From NCBI RefSeq assembly GCF_009765905.1, contig NZ_LMUO01000009.1:535941-599940 (forward strand): 64,000 nt of DNA. Direction: 5' to 3'. Made by a program: the position numbers and the translations under genes. This stretch comes from Mucilaginibacter sp. L196. GTDB taxonomy: Bacteria; Bacteroidota; Bacteroidia; Sphingobacteriales; Sphingobacteriaceae. The notes beneath the pieces were generated by a model, which worked only from the letters and a program-made list of their open reading frames with translations, did no database searches and was not told the origin of the DNA. Of the stretch, positions 18,851 through 27,507 are shown piece by piece (the first letter of the stretch is position 1; the number at the start of each line of letters is the position of its first letter).

Positions 18851-20230
18851 ATGGCAACAGCAAATGACCAGTCACTTAATGAAAATAGCAAAGAGCAGGC
18901 CTATAAAGCTAAAGGTACCAGGGAAACATCATTACAGGATAGTTTAGATAAACTTTCGCGCGTAGGTGGTTTTGATTTATTAGAAGCAACGATAGATGGA
19001 CTGCAAAATCTTAATCCTGAGCGCAAAGCCCGTAAACAGATCTTTTTAACAGATGATGAAAAGAAAAGTGAACGCGAAGAGCTAAAACTAAAGCTTAACC
19101 AATGGATAAATGCCTTGGAAGAAGGTGCATCAGTAAGTGAAACTATTGAAAAAAGCACCGAGAGCTTGAAAAATGCTGAGGAAAATTTAAGTAAGAATTT
19201 ATTTAACACTCTGCAGGCGACGCGCGAGCTTGAGCAGGCTTACCGTTCTGTGCATCTTTTTTATAAAAATACCGAAACTGATAAGCTAAAGAACCTGGTG
19301 GTTATGAATGCCTCGCTTGATCAGTTAAAGGAATTGGATAACCCAAGGTTTATTGAATATACCGCTAACGAGTTAAAGCAAAATTATGACAGGCTTGATC
19401 TGCGACAAAATTATTCAATCCTGGTAATACCCGGCTATCTGGGCTCAAACAAAGTGGTTGAGCGCTGGTCAAAAATAGCTTTTGATAATAAGGTAATGCT
19501 GGTTACCGATTTTGCCGATCTGGAACAGCCTGATGATGTAATAGACCTTTTTACATCTGCCAATTTAACTGGTGGGGATGCCTTTAAATCTAATACGATA
19601 ATGACCTGTAACTGGCTTGTAGGCCGTGGGAAGGTTGCAGAAGCGGGTGAAGAAGAAGACCTGTATGTACCAGGTTCAGCAGCGCTTGCAGGTAAAATGT
19701 ATTATACCTTAATGTCGCAGGTTACCGCAGGTAAAAAACACGGTGCAGTGAACGAAGTTGATGGTGTTCGTTTTGACTTGAAAAAAAGTGAGATCTCGCA
19801 CCTTGAACGCATAGGCCTTGTACCAATGGTTAATGAGTACGGTAAGGTGATGGCTTTCTCTGCCAAAACATTGTTTAATGGGGATAATATTGGCTTACAA
19901 ACCTACTCGGTGGTGCGGGTATTTGATTACATAACTAAAGTATTGTTTGATTTTTTAAACAGGCGAGCTTTTGAAAACTGGAACTCAAAAACCGAACAGG
20001 ACCTACGTTCTCAAATAGTAAAATTCTTAGATAATATTCAGGGCCCAGACAGGCTGATCGAACGGTTCAAAATTATTCGTTTTGAACGGGATGAACAACA
20101 AAAAGACAGGATACACCTGGATATTAATATTACCCCTTATTTCCCGGCAAAAAGTTTTGTGGTAAAACTTGACGGCCAAAAAGGTGACGACGAAAGCACC
20201 ACCTGGGATACAGAATACAAGCAACAATAA
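18851..20230 (+). CDS. tssC: T6SS contractile sheath large subunit TssC (DUF5458)
   Basis: This 459-residue sheath subunit is in the length range of Bacteroidota TssC (DUF5458). The N-terminal part is charged and helical (about 1-130). The core follows with YTANELKQNYDRLDL, GYLGSNKVVERW and a C-terminal VFDYITKVLFDFLNRRAFENW, the tail that handshakes with neighbouring subunits. A strong terminator follows 8 bases after the stop, so tssB-tssC closes the core operon. Confidence 0.9.
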   Translation: MATANDQSLNENSKEQAYKAKGTRETSLQDSLDKLSRVGGFDLLEATIDGLQNLNPERKARKQIFLTDDEKKSEREELKLKLNQWINALEEGASVSETIEKSTESLKNAEENLSKNLFNTLQATRELEQAYRSVHLFYKNTETDKLKNLVVMNASLDQLKELDNPRFIEYTANELKQNYDRLDLRQNYSILVIPGYLGSNKVVERWSKIAFDNKVMLVTDFADLEQPDDVIDLFTSANLTGGDAFKSNTIMTCNWLVGRGKVAEAGEEEDLYVPGSAALAGKMYYTLMSQVTAGKKHGAVNEVDGVRFDLKKSEISHLERIGLVPMVNEYGKVMAFSAKTLFNGDNIGLQTYSVVRVFDYITKVLFDFLNRRAFENWNSKTEQDLRSQIVKFLDNIQGPDRLIERFKIIRFERDEQQKDRIHLDINITPYFPAKSFVVKLDGQKGDDESTTWDTEYKQQ

Positions 20231-20237
20231 TTGTTGT

Positions 20238-20278
20238 AAACAGATCAGCCGTATCAACTATATGGCTGATCTGTTTTT
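20238..20278 (+). terminator. Rho-independent terminator after tssC
   Basis: AAACAGATCAGCC at 20238-20250 pairs perfectly with GGCTGATCTGTTT at 20264-20276, followed by further T. The position just after tssC marks the end of the structural operon. Confidence 0.85.
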
Positions 20279-20340
20279 GTGTTAATTTAACTTAATGCTC
20301 AACTTTATTTATTGTTAAATACTGCCTATGTTTGCAACAA

Positions 20341-20910
20341 ATGGGCCAGCTATTAATTATCAATGCAGACATAGATAAAAGTGAAACCACCGCGGCATTA
20401 ATTAACGCTTATAAAAGCGGCGCGACAACTTCACAGGTTATGATAAAAGAACTTATCATAGCCGATATGAAATTTAACTCCAATAGGCAATTTTCATTAC
20501 ACGCTACTGAAAATGAGCCCGATCTGCAACAAGCCATCAGCTTACTAAAATGGGCAAAGCATATTGCTATTTTTTGCCCAGTTTATAAAGATTCGATAAA
20601 CACAAAAATAAAAGGCTTTTTTGATCGTGTATTTATGCCCGACCAGGTGTTTATCAGTAATGAAAGAAGCACGATGAATCATTTCGGTGGAAGATCTGCG
20701 AGGATAATATCCATACTAGATGAACCTGCCTGGACAGACTGGCAAGCCAATAAACACCCCACCTATTTGGCTATTAAAAAAAATATGCTCGAGAAACGGC
20801 AGATCACCCCGGTGCACACCAGTACTATTGGCCATTTATACTCCCTGGAAAACGAGTATAGCAAAAAATGGCTTCAAAAGTTACATTCCTTTGGGTTGAA
20901 ACTTATCTAA
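20341..20910 (+). CDS. Flavodoxin-fold NAD(P)H dehydrogenase/FMN reductase-like protein
   Basis: This protein of about 189 residues resembles the NAD(P)H:quinone oxidoreductase and FMN-reductase superfamily: a beta strand (QLLIINAD), an acidic helix, the AKHIAIFCPVYKDSINTKIKGFFDRVF block, which matches the W/P.Y...P..LK.F.DRV pattern, and GGRSARIIS. ATG 20341 is chosen; an in-frame TTG lies 9 bases upstream. It sits between the tssBC terminator and the Hcp genes, all on the plus strand. No T6SS role is known to me for such proteins, and it may be an unrelated insertion. Confidence 0.7.
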   Translation: MGQLLIINADIDKSETTAALINAYKSGATTSQVMIKELIIADMKFNSNRQFSLHATENEPDLQQAISLLKWAKHIAIFCPVYKDSINTKIKGFFDRVFMPDQVFISNERSTMNHFGGRSARIISILDEPAWTDWQANKHPTYLAIKKNMLEKRQITPVHTSTIGHLYSLENEYSKKWLQKLHSFGLKLI

Positions 20911-21017
20911 AAAATAATAAACATTTCGTAAAACAAAAAAAAAGTTCATTCGTTGTAATAAACAGATATTGAGAAGCAATATCCATTTATTTATTATTAA
21001 CCTCAAAATTTATCGTT

Positions 21018-21419
21018 ATGGCTTTCAAAGCAAGACTAAATTTTTCGGGCAAGGATTACGATGTTCTTACTTGCTCTTATGCACTTAACCGCGATGTTGA
21101 TTCAAAAGGACGCCCATCCTCAGGCGTTTATGGCGGTACAATCGATGTAGAAATAGAGTCGACCGCAGACACTTCTATCGTCGAAGCAATGGTGAATAAC
21201 CAGTACAAGCCGATTGCAGGCACCTTACAAATTAAAAAATCGGATGAAGATGCTAAAATGAAAGAAGTATCTTTTGAAGATGGTTACATTGTAAGTTACC
21301 AGGAAGGTTTGGATATTACAGGTGACTCACCAATGAGCTTAAAATTTGTGATTTCGGCACGTAAGATCACATTAGGCAATGCGCAGCATGTAAATGATTG
21401 GCCTGGAAAGGTTAATTAA
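21018..21419 (+). CDS. tssD: T6SS tube protein TssD (Hcp), copy 1
   Basis: This 133-residue Bacteroidota-type Hcp forms stacked hexameric rings of the inner tube and may carry effectors in its lumen. The diagnostic blocks are CSYALNRDVD.KGRPSSGVYGGTI and VISARKI.LGNAQH.NDWP. It is shorter than proteobacterial Hcp, as in T6SS(iii). A second copy starts 70 bases downstream; the two are closely similar but differ most in the first 20 residues and at the C-terminus. Confidence 0.92.
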   Translation: MAFKARLNFSGKDYDVLTCSYALNRDVDSKGRPSSGVYGGTIDVEIESTADTSIVEAMVNNQYKPIAGTLQIKKSDEDAKMKEVSFEDGYIVSYQEGLDITGDSPMSLKFVISARKITLGNAQHVNDWPGKVN

Positions 21420-21489
21420 TTTATTTTTGATCAAAATTGGGTCGGCCTGTACAGGTCCGTCTATTATTTAACTTTTAAATTTAAAAATC

Positions 21490-21882
21490 ATGGCTTTCAA
21501 AGCAACAATTAGTTTAGGCGCAAAAACGTTTGATGTACTGCAATGCAGTTATGCATTAAACAGGGATGTTGACGCCAAAGGCCGTCCATCATCAGGTGTA
21601 TATGGCGGTACAATTCAGGTAGAAGTTGAATCAACAGAAGATACGTCGGTTATTGAATCAATGGTTAATAACCAATACAAGCCCATCAATGGCACTATAA
21701 CTTTCAAAAAATCTGACGAAGATGCAAAAATGAAAGAGCTTTCGTTTACAGAAGGATATATTATCCAGTATAATGAAGGTATTTCTATAACGGGTAATAA
21801 TCCAATGACTTTAAGCTTCGTTATTTCCGCGCGCACCCTTAAAATTGGTAATGCGCAACATGAAAACGATTGGCCACAATAA
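21490..21882 (+). CDS. tssD: T6SS tube protein TssD (Hcp), copy 2
   Basis: This second Hcp (130 residues) has the same core motifs as copy 1 (CSYALNRDVDAKGRPSSG, VNNQYKPI.GT, KKSDEDAKMKE). It differs at the N-terminal strand (MAFKATISLGAKTFDV) and lacks the last three residues. Tandem Hcp genes suggest duplication and possibly cargo specialisation. A hairpin at 21906-21931 follows and may separate it from the payload genes. Confidence 0.92.
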   Translation: MAFKATISLGAKTFDVLQCSYALNRDVDAKGRPSSGVYGGTIQVEVESTEDTSVIESMVNNQYKPINGTITFKKSDEDAKMKELSFTEGYIIQYNEGISITGNNPMTLSFVISARTLKIGNAQHENDWPQ

Positions 21883-21905
21883 GTTTTTAGATCACAAGTA
21901 AATAC

Positions 21906-21931
21906 GGAGAAAGTATTGATATGCTTTCTCC
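21906..21931 (+). terminator. Hairpin after the second Hcp gene
   Basis: GGAGAAAG (21906-21913) pairs with CTTTCTCC (21924-21931), extended by partly complementary AT bases, with TATTTTGT after it. It is a modest terminator or attenuator that could set high Hcp and low effector expression. Its position favours the ATG at 21973 as the start of the next gene. Confidence 0.5.
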
Positions 21932-21972
21932 ATATTTTGTCAAAGCTTTTTATTTCATTCTTTACTAAACCT

Positions 21973-22866
21973 ATGAAGAAGAAAAAAAGAATAATAGGCC
22001 ATGTTTTACCTACCGTTAAAAAAAAAGTAATAAAGTCATCGATACCTACGGCTATGGAATATTTGTTGCTTTTTAACTCTTGCAAGATTAATAAGCACAA
22101 GCTAGCCCAGGTTGATAAAGCTATTGATGAGAATATTACTGTTAACCGCAGTCGGTATGAAAGTATTGCCAATCTGGTGCGCTTGGGCAACGGCAACCTT
22201 CCGTTAAACCAGGGACTATTCGCTTCGGGTTATACACCTTTTTTTGATCGTTATAATTCAGGTTCTTCTTTAACATCGGTTCAGTCAGGCCAGCAAACTG
22301 TAAGCATATTAAATACAGCACCGGTGCTTAGGGATACAGGTAATTATTTGAATAATACAGGTTTTTTTGACAGCAGTACCTTGCAAAACAGCAGTATACT
22401 GGGCATAAACAATTATTTTTCAAGTGGTTCAACTATCCCCTGGTATTTTATTGCTTGTGTGCATTACCTTGAATGTTCATTCAGTTTTAAAAAGCACCTT
22501 CATAACGGTGATCCGCTATCCGGTTACACAATACACGTACCGGTTCATCGACCAAAAGTAGGTCATGGCGCTCCGTTTACATTTGAAGAGAGTGCTGTTG
22601 ATGCTTTAAAGTTAATGAACTACGATAAAGTAACCAATTGGAGCCTGCCATTTATATTGCAAAAACTAGAAGGGTACAATGGTTTCGGTTACACCAATAG
22701 GGGGATTAACTCGCCTTATTTATGGAGTTATTCTAATCAATATGTAAAAGGTAAATATACAAAGGACAGAACCTTCAGTGCCAATGCCGTATCAGAACAA
22801 ATGGGAGCTGCTGTGATACTTAAGCGAATGGAAGATAGGGCCCTCATCAGTATCCCGCGAAATTAA
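21973..22866 (+). CDS. Lysozyme-like peptidoglycan hydrolase, putative T6SS effector
   Basis: This protein is 297 residues from ATG 21973; the frame is open to 21916, but that start lies inside a hairpin. Residues 1-145 are unrecognised and basic at the start. The region from about 150 to 290 matches a lysozyme-like domain I know from bacterial and phage cell-wall enzymes: IPWYFIACVHYLECSFSF with the likely catalytic Glu (E167), HLHNGDPLSGYT, VHRPKVG, FTFEESAVDAL, LEGYNGFGY and SPYLWSY. No signal peptide is seen, as expected of a T6SS-delivered enzyme. It follows two Hcp genes, and a lipoprotein gene starts after a 1-base gap, the arrangement of a periplasm-acting effector with its immunity protein. 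The effector role is inferred. Confidence 0.72.
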   Translation: MKKKKRIIGHVLPTVKKKVIKSSIPTAMEYLLLFNSCKINKHKLAQVDKAIDENITVNRSRYESIANLVRLGNGNLPLNQGLFASGYTPFFDRYNSGSSLTSVQSGQQTVSILNTAPVLRDTGNYLNNTGFFDSSTLQNSSILGINNYFSSGSTIPWYFIACVHYLECSFSFKKHLHNGDPLSGYTIHVPVHRPKVGHGAPFTFEESAVDALKLMNYDKVTNWSLPFILQKLEGYNGFGYTNRGINSPYLWSYSNQYVKGKYTKDRTFSANAVSEQMGAAVILKRMEDRALISIPRN

Positions 22867-22867
22867 A

Positions 22868-23476
22868 ATGAAAAGAAATGATACATATTTTTTTTCGGGC
22901 TTGCTTTTTTTCGGGCTGCTATTGTTAAACAATGGATGCAAAGGAAGCGCTTCAGTTAACAACGAAGCAAAGCCCGCGCAGGTTAAACAACAAAAAAACA
23001 CTGAAAACCAAACTGTAAACAATGATGAAAAGGAGTTCAGGCAATTTTTAAAGGCGTTTAAACAAGGAGTGAAAAACGGTGATAAGCAAAAACTAAGTAC
23101 ATTTCTAAACTTTCCATTACAAACACAGCCCCAGTGGAGTAATGAAGATTTAAAAGCAACCACTATAAGCCCTGCGGATGGCTTAATTACAAAGCAGGAA
23201 TATCCGCAATATGCAGGGAATATTTTTACTAAGGATGCCATAAGGTTAATACCTGCAAGCACCGAAGACAACCTGGTTCAAATTGATAATAATACGAATG
23301 AGAGTTATTATAAAACATTAAAAGCTGTAACTGATAAAGGCAGCACATTATATGAATTGCAGCAGCAATATGTGCAAGTCAATAATAAAGAAACTTCATA
23401 TGGGTTTGTGTTTGGCAAAGTAAAAGGCCATTATAAAGTTATCAGTTATTTCTGCCCATGGCCTGTTAAAAGCTAA
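22868..23476 (+). CDS. Lipoprotein, candidate immunity protein for the lysozyme-like effector
   Basis: This 202-residue protein has a hydrophobic signal and a lipobox-like LLNNGC (Cys near position 24), followed by a Gln/Asn/Lys-rich linker and a folded domain of about 140 residues. That domain has no family I recognise; DUF4348-like periplasmic proteins are a possible comparison. It starts 1 base after the lysozyme-like gene stop, so the two are translationally coupled. A periplasm-facing lipoprotein is the expected place for immunity to a peptidoglycan hydrolase. Function is inferred from context. Confidence 0.6.
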   Translation: MKRNDTYFFSGLLFFGLLLLNNGCKGSASVNNEAKPAQVKQQKNTENQTVNNDEKEFRQFLKAFKQGVKNGDKQKLSTFLNFPLQTQPQWSNEDLKATTISPADGLITKQEYPQYAGNIFTKDAIRLIPASTEDNLVQIDNNTNESYYKTLKAVTDKGSTLYELQQQYVQVNNKETSYGFVFGKVKGHYKVISYFCPWPVKS

Positions 23477-23494
23477 TGGATTATATGCTGAATT

Positions 23495-25363
23495 ATGGAA
23501 AAGAAACTGAATGTAGAAATAAATATTGAAGGTACCGCTATAACGCATTTTTCAAACTTTAACCTTGATCAGCGTTTTAACGAGCATCACACCTTTCAAT
23601 TACGCTTTAACCATGATATGGTTGAGGAGTATAATGCGGTAACGCTGGATAAATCTAAAAGCTTTATAGGTAAAAATATAACGGTACAATTTGGAACTGC
23701 CGACGGCGGTGACAATGTATTTAGTGGTATTGTAACCAAAGTTGAACTATCGCAAAGCCATGGGTTTAATGGCGATATATTAGTTAGTGGTTTTAGCCCG
23801 GGTATATTGCTGGATAGAGGGCCGGATTTGGGATCGTACTTGAATAAAAATTTAAAAAGTATTGTACAATTAGCCACACAGGATGCCCCGCAAAACGATC
23901 TTCAGTTTAATATACAACCAACCAATGGCGCTGTTATTGATTACATAATCCAGTATCGCGAAAGTGATTATGATTTTATCAATCGCTTGTCGGCCGAGTA
24001 TTATGAATGGTTTTATTACGATGGGGTTAAACTAAATTTTGGTAAGCCGGACAAGTTAGACGAAGTGAACCTTATTTATGGTCGCGATCTGCATAGTTTG
24101 CAATATGCTTTACAGATAGCGCCCCTTAAACAAAACAAATTTGCATATAGCCCAACATTGGACGAATTGCTTTATGCTGAACCGCAGGCAGCAATGGGCG
24201 GCAACCCCGACAGTTCACACGCGATTGATGCCTCAAATAAAGTTTTCAGTAAAATATATAACGAGCCTTTATCTGTTAGGGTAAATACTACTAAAGAGAT
24301 AAATGATTTTGTAAATAACGAACAAAAAGCGCTTGTGTCAGATTTGGTGAGCATTGTGGGCAATGGCGATAACCCACAGGTTGGCTTGGGCAAAGTGCTT
24401 AATATTAGCATGAGTACACGAACTGGTGTTAGTTTCCAGGTGCAGGAGTTCGGTAAATTTTTGGTTACTGCCGTTTATCATCAAATAGATGGCGTAGGCC
24501 ACTATCAAAACACATTTGAAGGTGTAACCTCAGATACAGAACGCTTGCCCGTTAAAGAGGTTGAAAAGCCACAACCAGACATGCAGATTGCTACCGTGGT
24601 TGACAATGACGACCCTGGTAAGCAAGGCCGGATAAAGGTTAAATTTAAATGGCAATGTACCTCAAATGATGATACGGAATGGTTAAGAATAGTTACCCCA
24701 AGTGCCGGTAACAATAGCCAGGGACAAAATAACCGTGGGTTTATAGCCATACCCGAATTAAACGATCAGGTGCTGGTAGGTTTTGAAGAAGGAAATATAG
24801 CGCGGCCTGTAGTTATGGGTAGTGTGTACCATAATAACAATGGCGATAGCATTCAGCAGGTTAATAATCACCTTAAAAGCCTTAGTACGCGCAGCGGCTG
24901 TCTTATTCTTTTTAATGATACAGATAGTCAGGGCAGCATCACTATTTCAGATCCGTCAGGGAATATATGGTATATGGATGGCCAGGGAAACATCAGCGTT
25001 ACCGCGCCTAAAAACTTCACGGTGATAGCAGGCGGAGACATCACATTAAATGCAGGCGCTAATATATTATCAAACGCAGGAACAGCTATTAACAACAATG
25101 CCGGGCAAAATATAACCAGTAACGCGGGAGCTGATATTACAGATAACGCCGGAGCAATGATGCTGCATAATGCTGTACAGGATTATAGCCTGCAAGCGGC
25201 AAATATTAAGAAGGTAGCTACCGGCAATATAAGTGTACAGGGGCAATCGGTGAGTAAACAGGCCGGTCAGGATGTGCAGATTACCAGCACAAACGGTAAT
25301 ATTAATAAGCACGCGCAGGAGGAACTACAAAATAACAGCGGCCAAAACACTAAACATAATTAA
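23495..25363 (+). CDS. tssI: T6SS spike protein TssI (VgrG)
   Basis: VgrG trimerises to form the spike on the Hcp tube and carries effectors. The 622-residue protein has the gp27-like part (about 1-345; VDYIIQYRESDYDFINRLSAEY is recognisable, here as IDYIIQYRESDYDF). A gp5-like OB fold follows (about 360-460; DDPGKQGRIKVKFKW, WLRIVTPSAG, IPELNDQVLVGFEEGN). The C-terminal beta-helix has short repeats of the N-N-A-G / S-N-A-G type (about 510-600). The stop is two bases before the lipase ATG, and the lipase begins with what reads like more beta-helix. Confidence 0.92.
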   Translation: MEKKLNVEINIEGTAITHFSNFNLDQRFNEHHTFQLRFNHDMVEEYNAVTLDKSKSFIGKNITVQFGTADGGDNVFSGIVTKVELSQSHGFNGDILVSGFSPGILLDRGPDLGSYLNKNLKSIVQLATQDAPQNDLQFNIQPTNGAVIDYIIQYRESDYDFINRLSAEYYEWFYYDGVKLNFGKPDKLDEVNLIYGRDLHSLQYALQIAPLKQNKFAYSPTLDELLYAEPQAAMGGNPDSSHAIDASNKVFSKIYNEPLSVRVNTTKEINDFVNNEQKALVSDLVSIVGNGDNPQVGLGKVLNISMSTRTGVSFQVQEFGKFLVTAVYHQIDGVGHYQNTFEGVTSDTERLPVKEVEKPQPDMQIATVVDNDDPGKQGRIKVKFKWQCTSNDDTEWLRIVTPSAGNNSQGQNNRGFIAIPELNDQVLVGFEEGNIARPVVMGSVYHNNNGDSIQQVNNHLKSLSTRSGCLILFNDTDSQGSITISDPSGNIWYMDGQGNISVTAPKNFTVIAGGDITLNAGANILSNAGTAINNNAGQNITSNAGADITDNAGAMMLHNAVQDYSLQAANIKKVATGNISVQGQSVSKQAGQDVQITSTNGNINKHAQEELQNNSGQNTKHN

Positions 25364-25365
25364 TT

Positions 25366-27051
25366 ATGGCTGGAGGCAATTATTCGGAAACAGCCGGCGG
25401 CTCCATTACAGAAACCGTTGATGGCGACTACAATATTTATGCAGGCCGGCATATTATAAATACGGCGGGCAAAAGCGTACTTGAATCCGGAGCAAACAAA
25501 GGGGTTAAATTTGGTGCGCCTAAGTCTCCGCCGCATAAAAAAGGAATTGTTGATGTTGTAATGTTTGTTGCAGGAACTACCGATCCTATAAACATCGCCG
25601 GTTTAAAACATCAAGCAAATACAAGCTATTGGCAAGACGGCCTGCAAAGTTTTTGGGAAAAAACAAAGGAATTAGCGCCGCAGTATCTTGATTTGCATAT
25701 AGAAGGTAGTTTTTTTAGCTGGTCTGGTGCTAACAATACAGACGAAAGAAATAAAGCGGCAGATCGTTTGTTGGATTTATTGATGAGAGTATACCCTGCT
25801 TATAAAAATCACGAAACCCATCTTCATTTAATAGGGCACTCACATGGGGGAAATGTAATCAACCAGTTTACAAACCTGATTGTAACAGATAAAAGATTCC
25901 CTAAACTATGGAAAATTAAAAGTATTACTTATTTATCCACTCCTTTTTTTCAGAAAAAGCATCAATTAAATCATGTAAAACTTCATAAAGAGTGCAAAAT
26001 TATTAACGTACACAATGAATATGATTTAACACAACAGCTTGTAGCCGATTTCAGCTTGGTGGATTTGGAAGTGCTGCTCAAATCCTTCCAAATGGATAAA
26101 TTTGATGAAGGGATAAGAACAATTAAAAGTGTAAATACTGATGCTATTACAAATTACCTAAAAGGCTGGTATTCTGATGAAAAAGCAATTTTGGCATGGA
26201 AAGAAATGACAAAAGCTTTCTTTGGCATTAACCTAATAACCTCAGAGCTTATCAAGTATATTAATTCACTAAAAATTGATAATTCTAATCTGCAAAAAGA
26301 AAAAAACTCATTCGTCAATCTTTTAAATAATCTCCTTCAATGGAGTTATGATGTACATGAAAATTATAGTAGTTCAAAAGAAAAATACGATAAAGTAACA
26401 TGGGTGGAAAATTTAAATTTGACTCAAGGTTTAAAAGTCTTAAATATTCTATTTGATATTAAAAGTGGTGTTAAGGATAGTTATATATTAAGTTTATTGG
26501 CCGGTATTTTTGGTGAAAGCAAAGGAATTACTGACAGTATTGATGAGACATCTTGGAATCCCAAAAAACAAACCAAAGAACTATCTATTTTAGATGTACC
26601 TATCTTTAAATACGACCCATATAACTCTCGCAATAAAAAAGATCAATTTGATGCTTTTTTAAAAGGAACACAAAATGCTGTACATAGTAATAATTTGGAA
26701 GATCTGTTAATGAGGTTATTTAGTCAGTTTATTAAACCGTCTCAAATATCAAAGATTTATGATTATGTGAATTATGCTGAATATATTGTAACCGGTGACT
26801 TAGATAAACAACTTAAAATTTTAGAGGGAAATTTGAAAAAATATTTATTACTTGTTACTAAATACAATGCAAATTTAGTTACCGAAAAAGATGAAAAAGA
26901 AATTAAGGATATAGGCAAAAGACCTGGGACAATACCTTATTTAGCTATGGTATCACATAGTTTGAGCCATACTCGGTTTTGGCCTGAAGTTGAAAGCGGG
27001 TTAAAAGGCGCATTTAGTTCAGGAGTGAATCCTGGTTATAAAAAGAAATAA
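25366..27051 (+). CDS. Putative T6SS lipase effector with N-terminal spike-like extension
   Basis: This 561-residue protein starts with about 45 residues of VgrG-tip character (GGNYSETAGGSITETVDGDY, then NIYAGRHIINTAG). An alpha/beta-hydrolase domain follows with the nucleophile motif GHSHGG (S159, residues 157-162) after a beta strand (HLHLI). The remainder (about 250-561) is helical, lysine-rich and without a family I recognise. It has no signal peptide. It starts 2 bases after vgrG and is followed after 2 bases by a small membrane protein. The context says phospholipase effector, with the membrane protein as likely immunity. Substrate is unknown. Confidence 0.7.
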   Translation: MAGGNYSETAGGSITETVDGDYNIYAGRHIINTAGKSVLESGANKGVKFGAPKSPPHKKGIVDVVMFVAGTTDPINIAGLKHQANTSYWQDGLQSFWEKTKELAPQYLDLHIEGSFFSWSGANNTDERNKAADRLLDLLMRVYPAYKNHETHLHLIGHSHGGNVINQFTNLIVTDKRFPKLWKIKSITYLSTPFFQKKHQLNHVKLHKECKIINVHNEYDLTQQLVADFSLVDLEVLLKSFQMDKFDEGIRTIKSVNTDAITNYLKGWYSDEKAILAWKEMTKAFFGINLITSELIKYINSLKIDNSNLQKEKNSFVNLLNNLLQWSYDVHENYSSSKEKYDKVTWVENLNLTQGLKVLNILFDIKSGVKDSYILSLLAGIFGESKGITDSIDETSWNPKKQTKELSILDVPIFKYDPYNSRNKKDQFDAFLKGTQNAVHSNNLEDLLMRLFSQFIKPSQISKIYDYVNYAEYIVTGDLDKQLKILEGNLKKYLLLVTKYNANLVTEKDEKEIKDIGKRPGTIPYLAMVSHSLSHTRFWPEVESGLKGAFSSGVNPGYKKK

Positions 27052-27053
27052 TT

Positions 27054-27401
27054 ATGAAAAATTCTCAAAAAATAACCATCATCAGTTTGATAATGTTTTC
27101 AATTACTTCGATTGGTATAACTTTTTGGTATATAAGCGATCATATTCTAATGAATTTTGATACCAAATCTATTATAAAAATATTATCTCAAGTAGGACTA
27201 CCAGCTGGAGTAATTACTACTTTAATGTTTTTAGTGGTTGTCTTTTTATTGAAAAGAATAAAAAATTTATTTCTATCAACACTATCTATGGCTTTGATAT
27301 TCATATTATTTATTTTTATATCCTATTGGTTTATTTTGCATATGATATTTTATCATATTGAAGATAAAGAATCGTTTGTAAGTTCATTGTTTCGTTTTTA
27401 A
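27054..27401 (+). CDS. Small membrane protein, candidate lipase immunity (copy 1)
   Basis: This 115-residue protein has three hydrophobic segments (about 7-27, 44-66 and 72-99) and a short polar tail. It starts 2 bases after the lipase stop. Its layout and several positions (MKN..KI at the start, TFW-like motif, final ISYWFILHM) recur in the gene at 27508, so the two are probably paralogues. Immunity to a membrane-attacking enzyme is inferred from coupling to the lipase gene; no known family is recognised. Confidence 0.6.
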   Translation: MKNSQKITIISLIMFSITSIGITFWYISDHILMNFDTKSIIKILSQVGLPAGVITTLMFLVVVFLLKRIKNLFLSTLSMALIFILFIFISYWFILHMIFYHIEDKESFVSSLFRF

Positions 27402-27410
27402 ATTTCATAG

Positions 27411-27503
27411 CATAATTCAATTCATACATGGTTTTGAATAGAGGAGGTTGAAGAAGGATTAAAAAGCGCTTTTAGTTCTGGGAAACCCACCAGCAAAAAA
27501 TAA
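27411..27503 (+). pseudogene. Orphan C-terminal tail of a lost lipase effector
   Basis: Translated in the frame ending at TAA 27501-27503, this spacer reads ...HTWF*IEEVEEGLKSAFSSG then KPTSKK*. The end of the upstream lipase reads HTRFWPEVESGLKGAFSSG, then VNPGYKKK*. The alignment is nearly continuous, with the effector Trp codon TGG changed to TGA and roughly one extra codon. It is followed after 4 bases by the paralogous membrane-protein gene. The simplest reading is a duplicated effector-immunity unit whose effector has been deleted to its last codons. Confidence 0.75.
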
Positions 27504-27507
27504 GACT

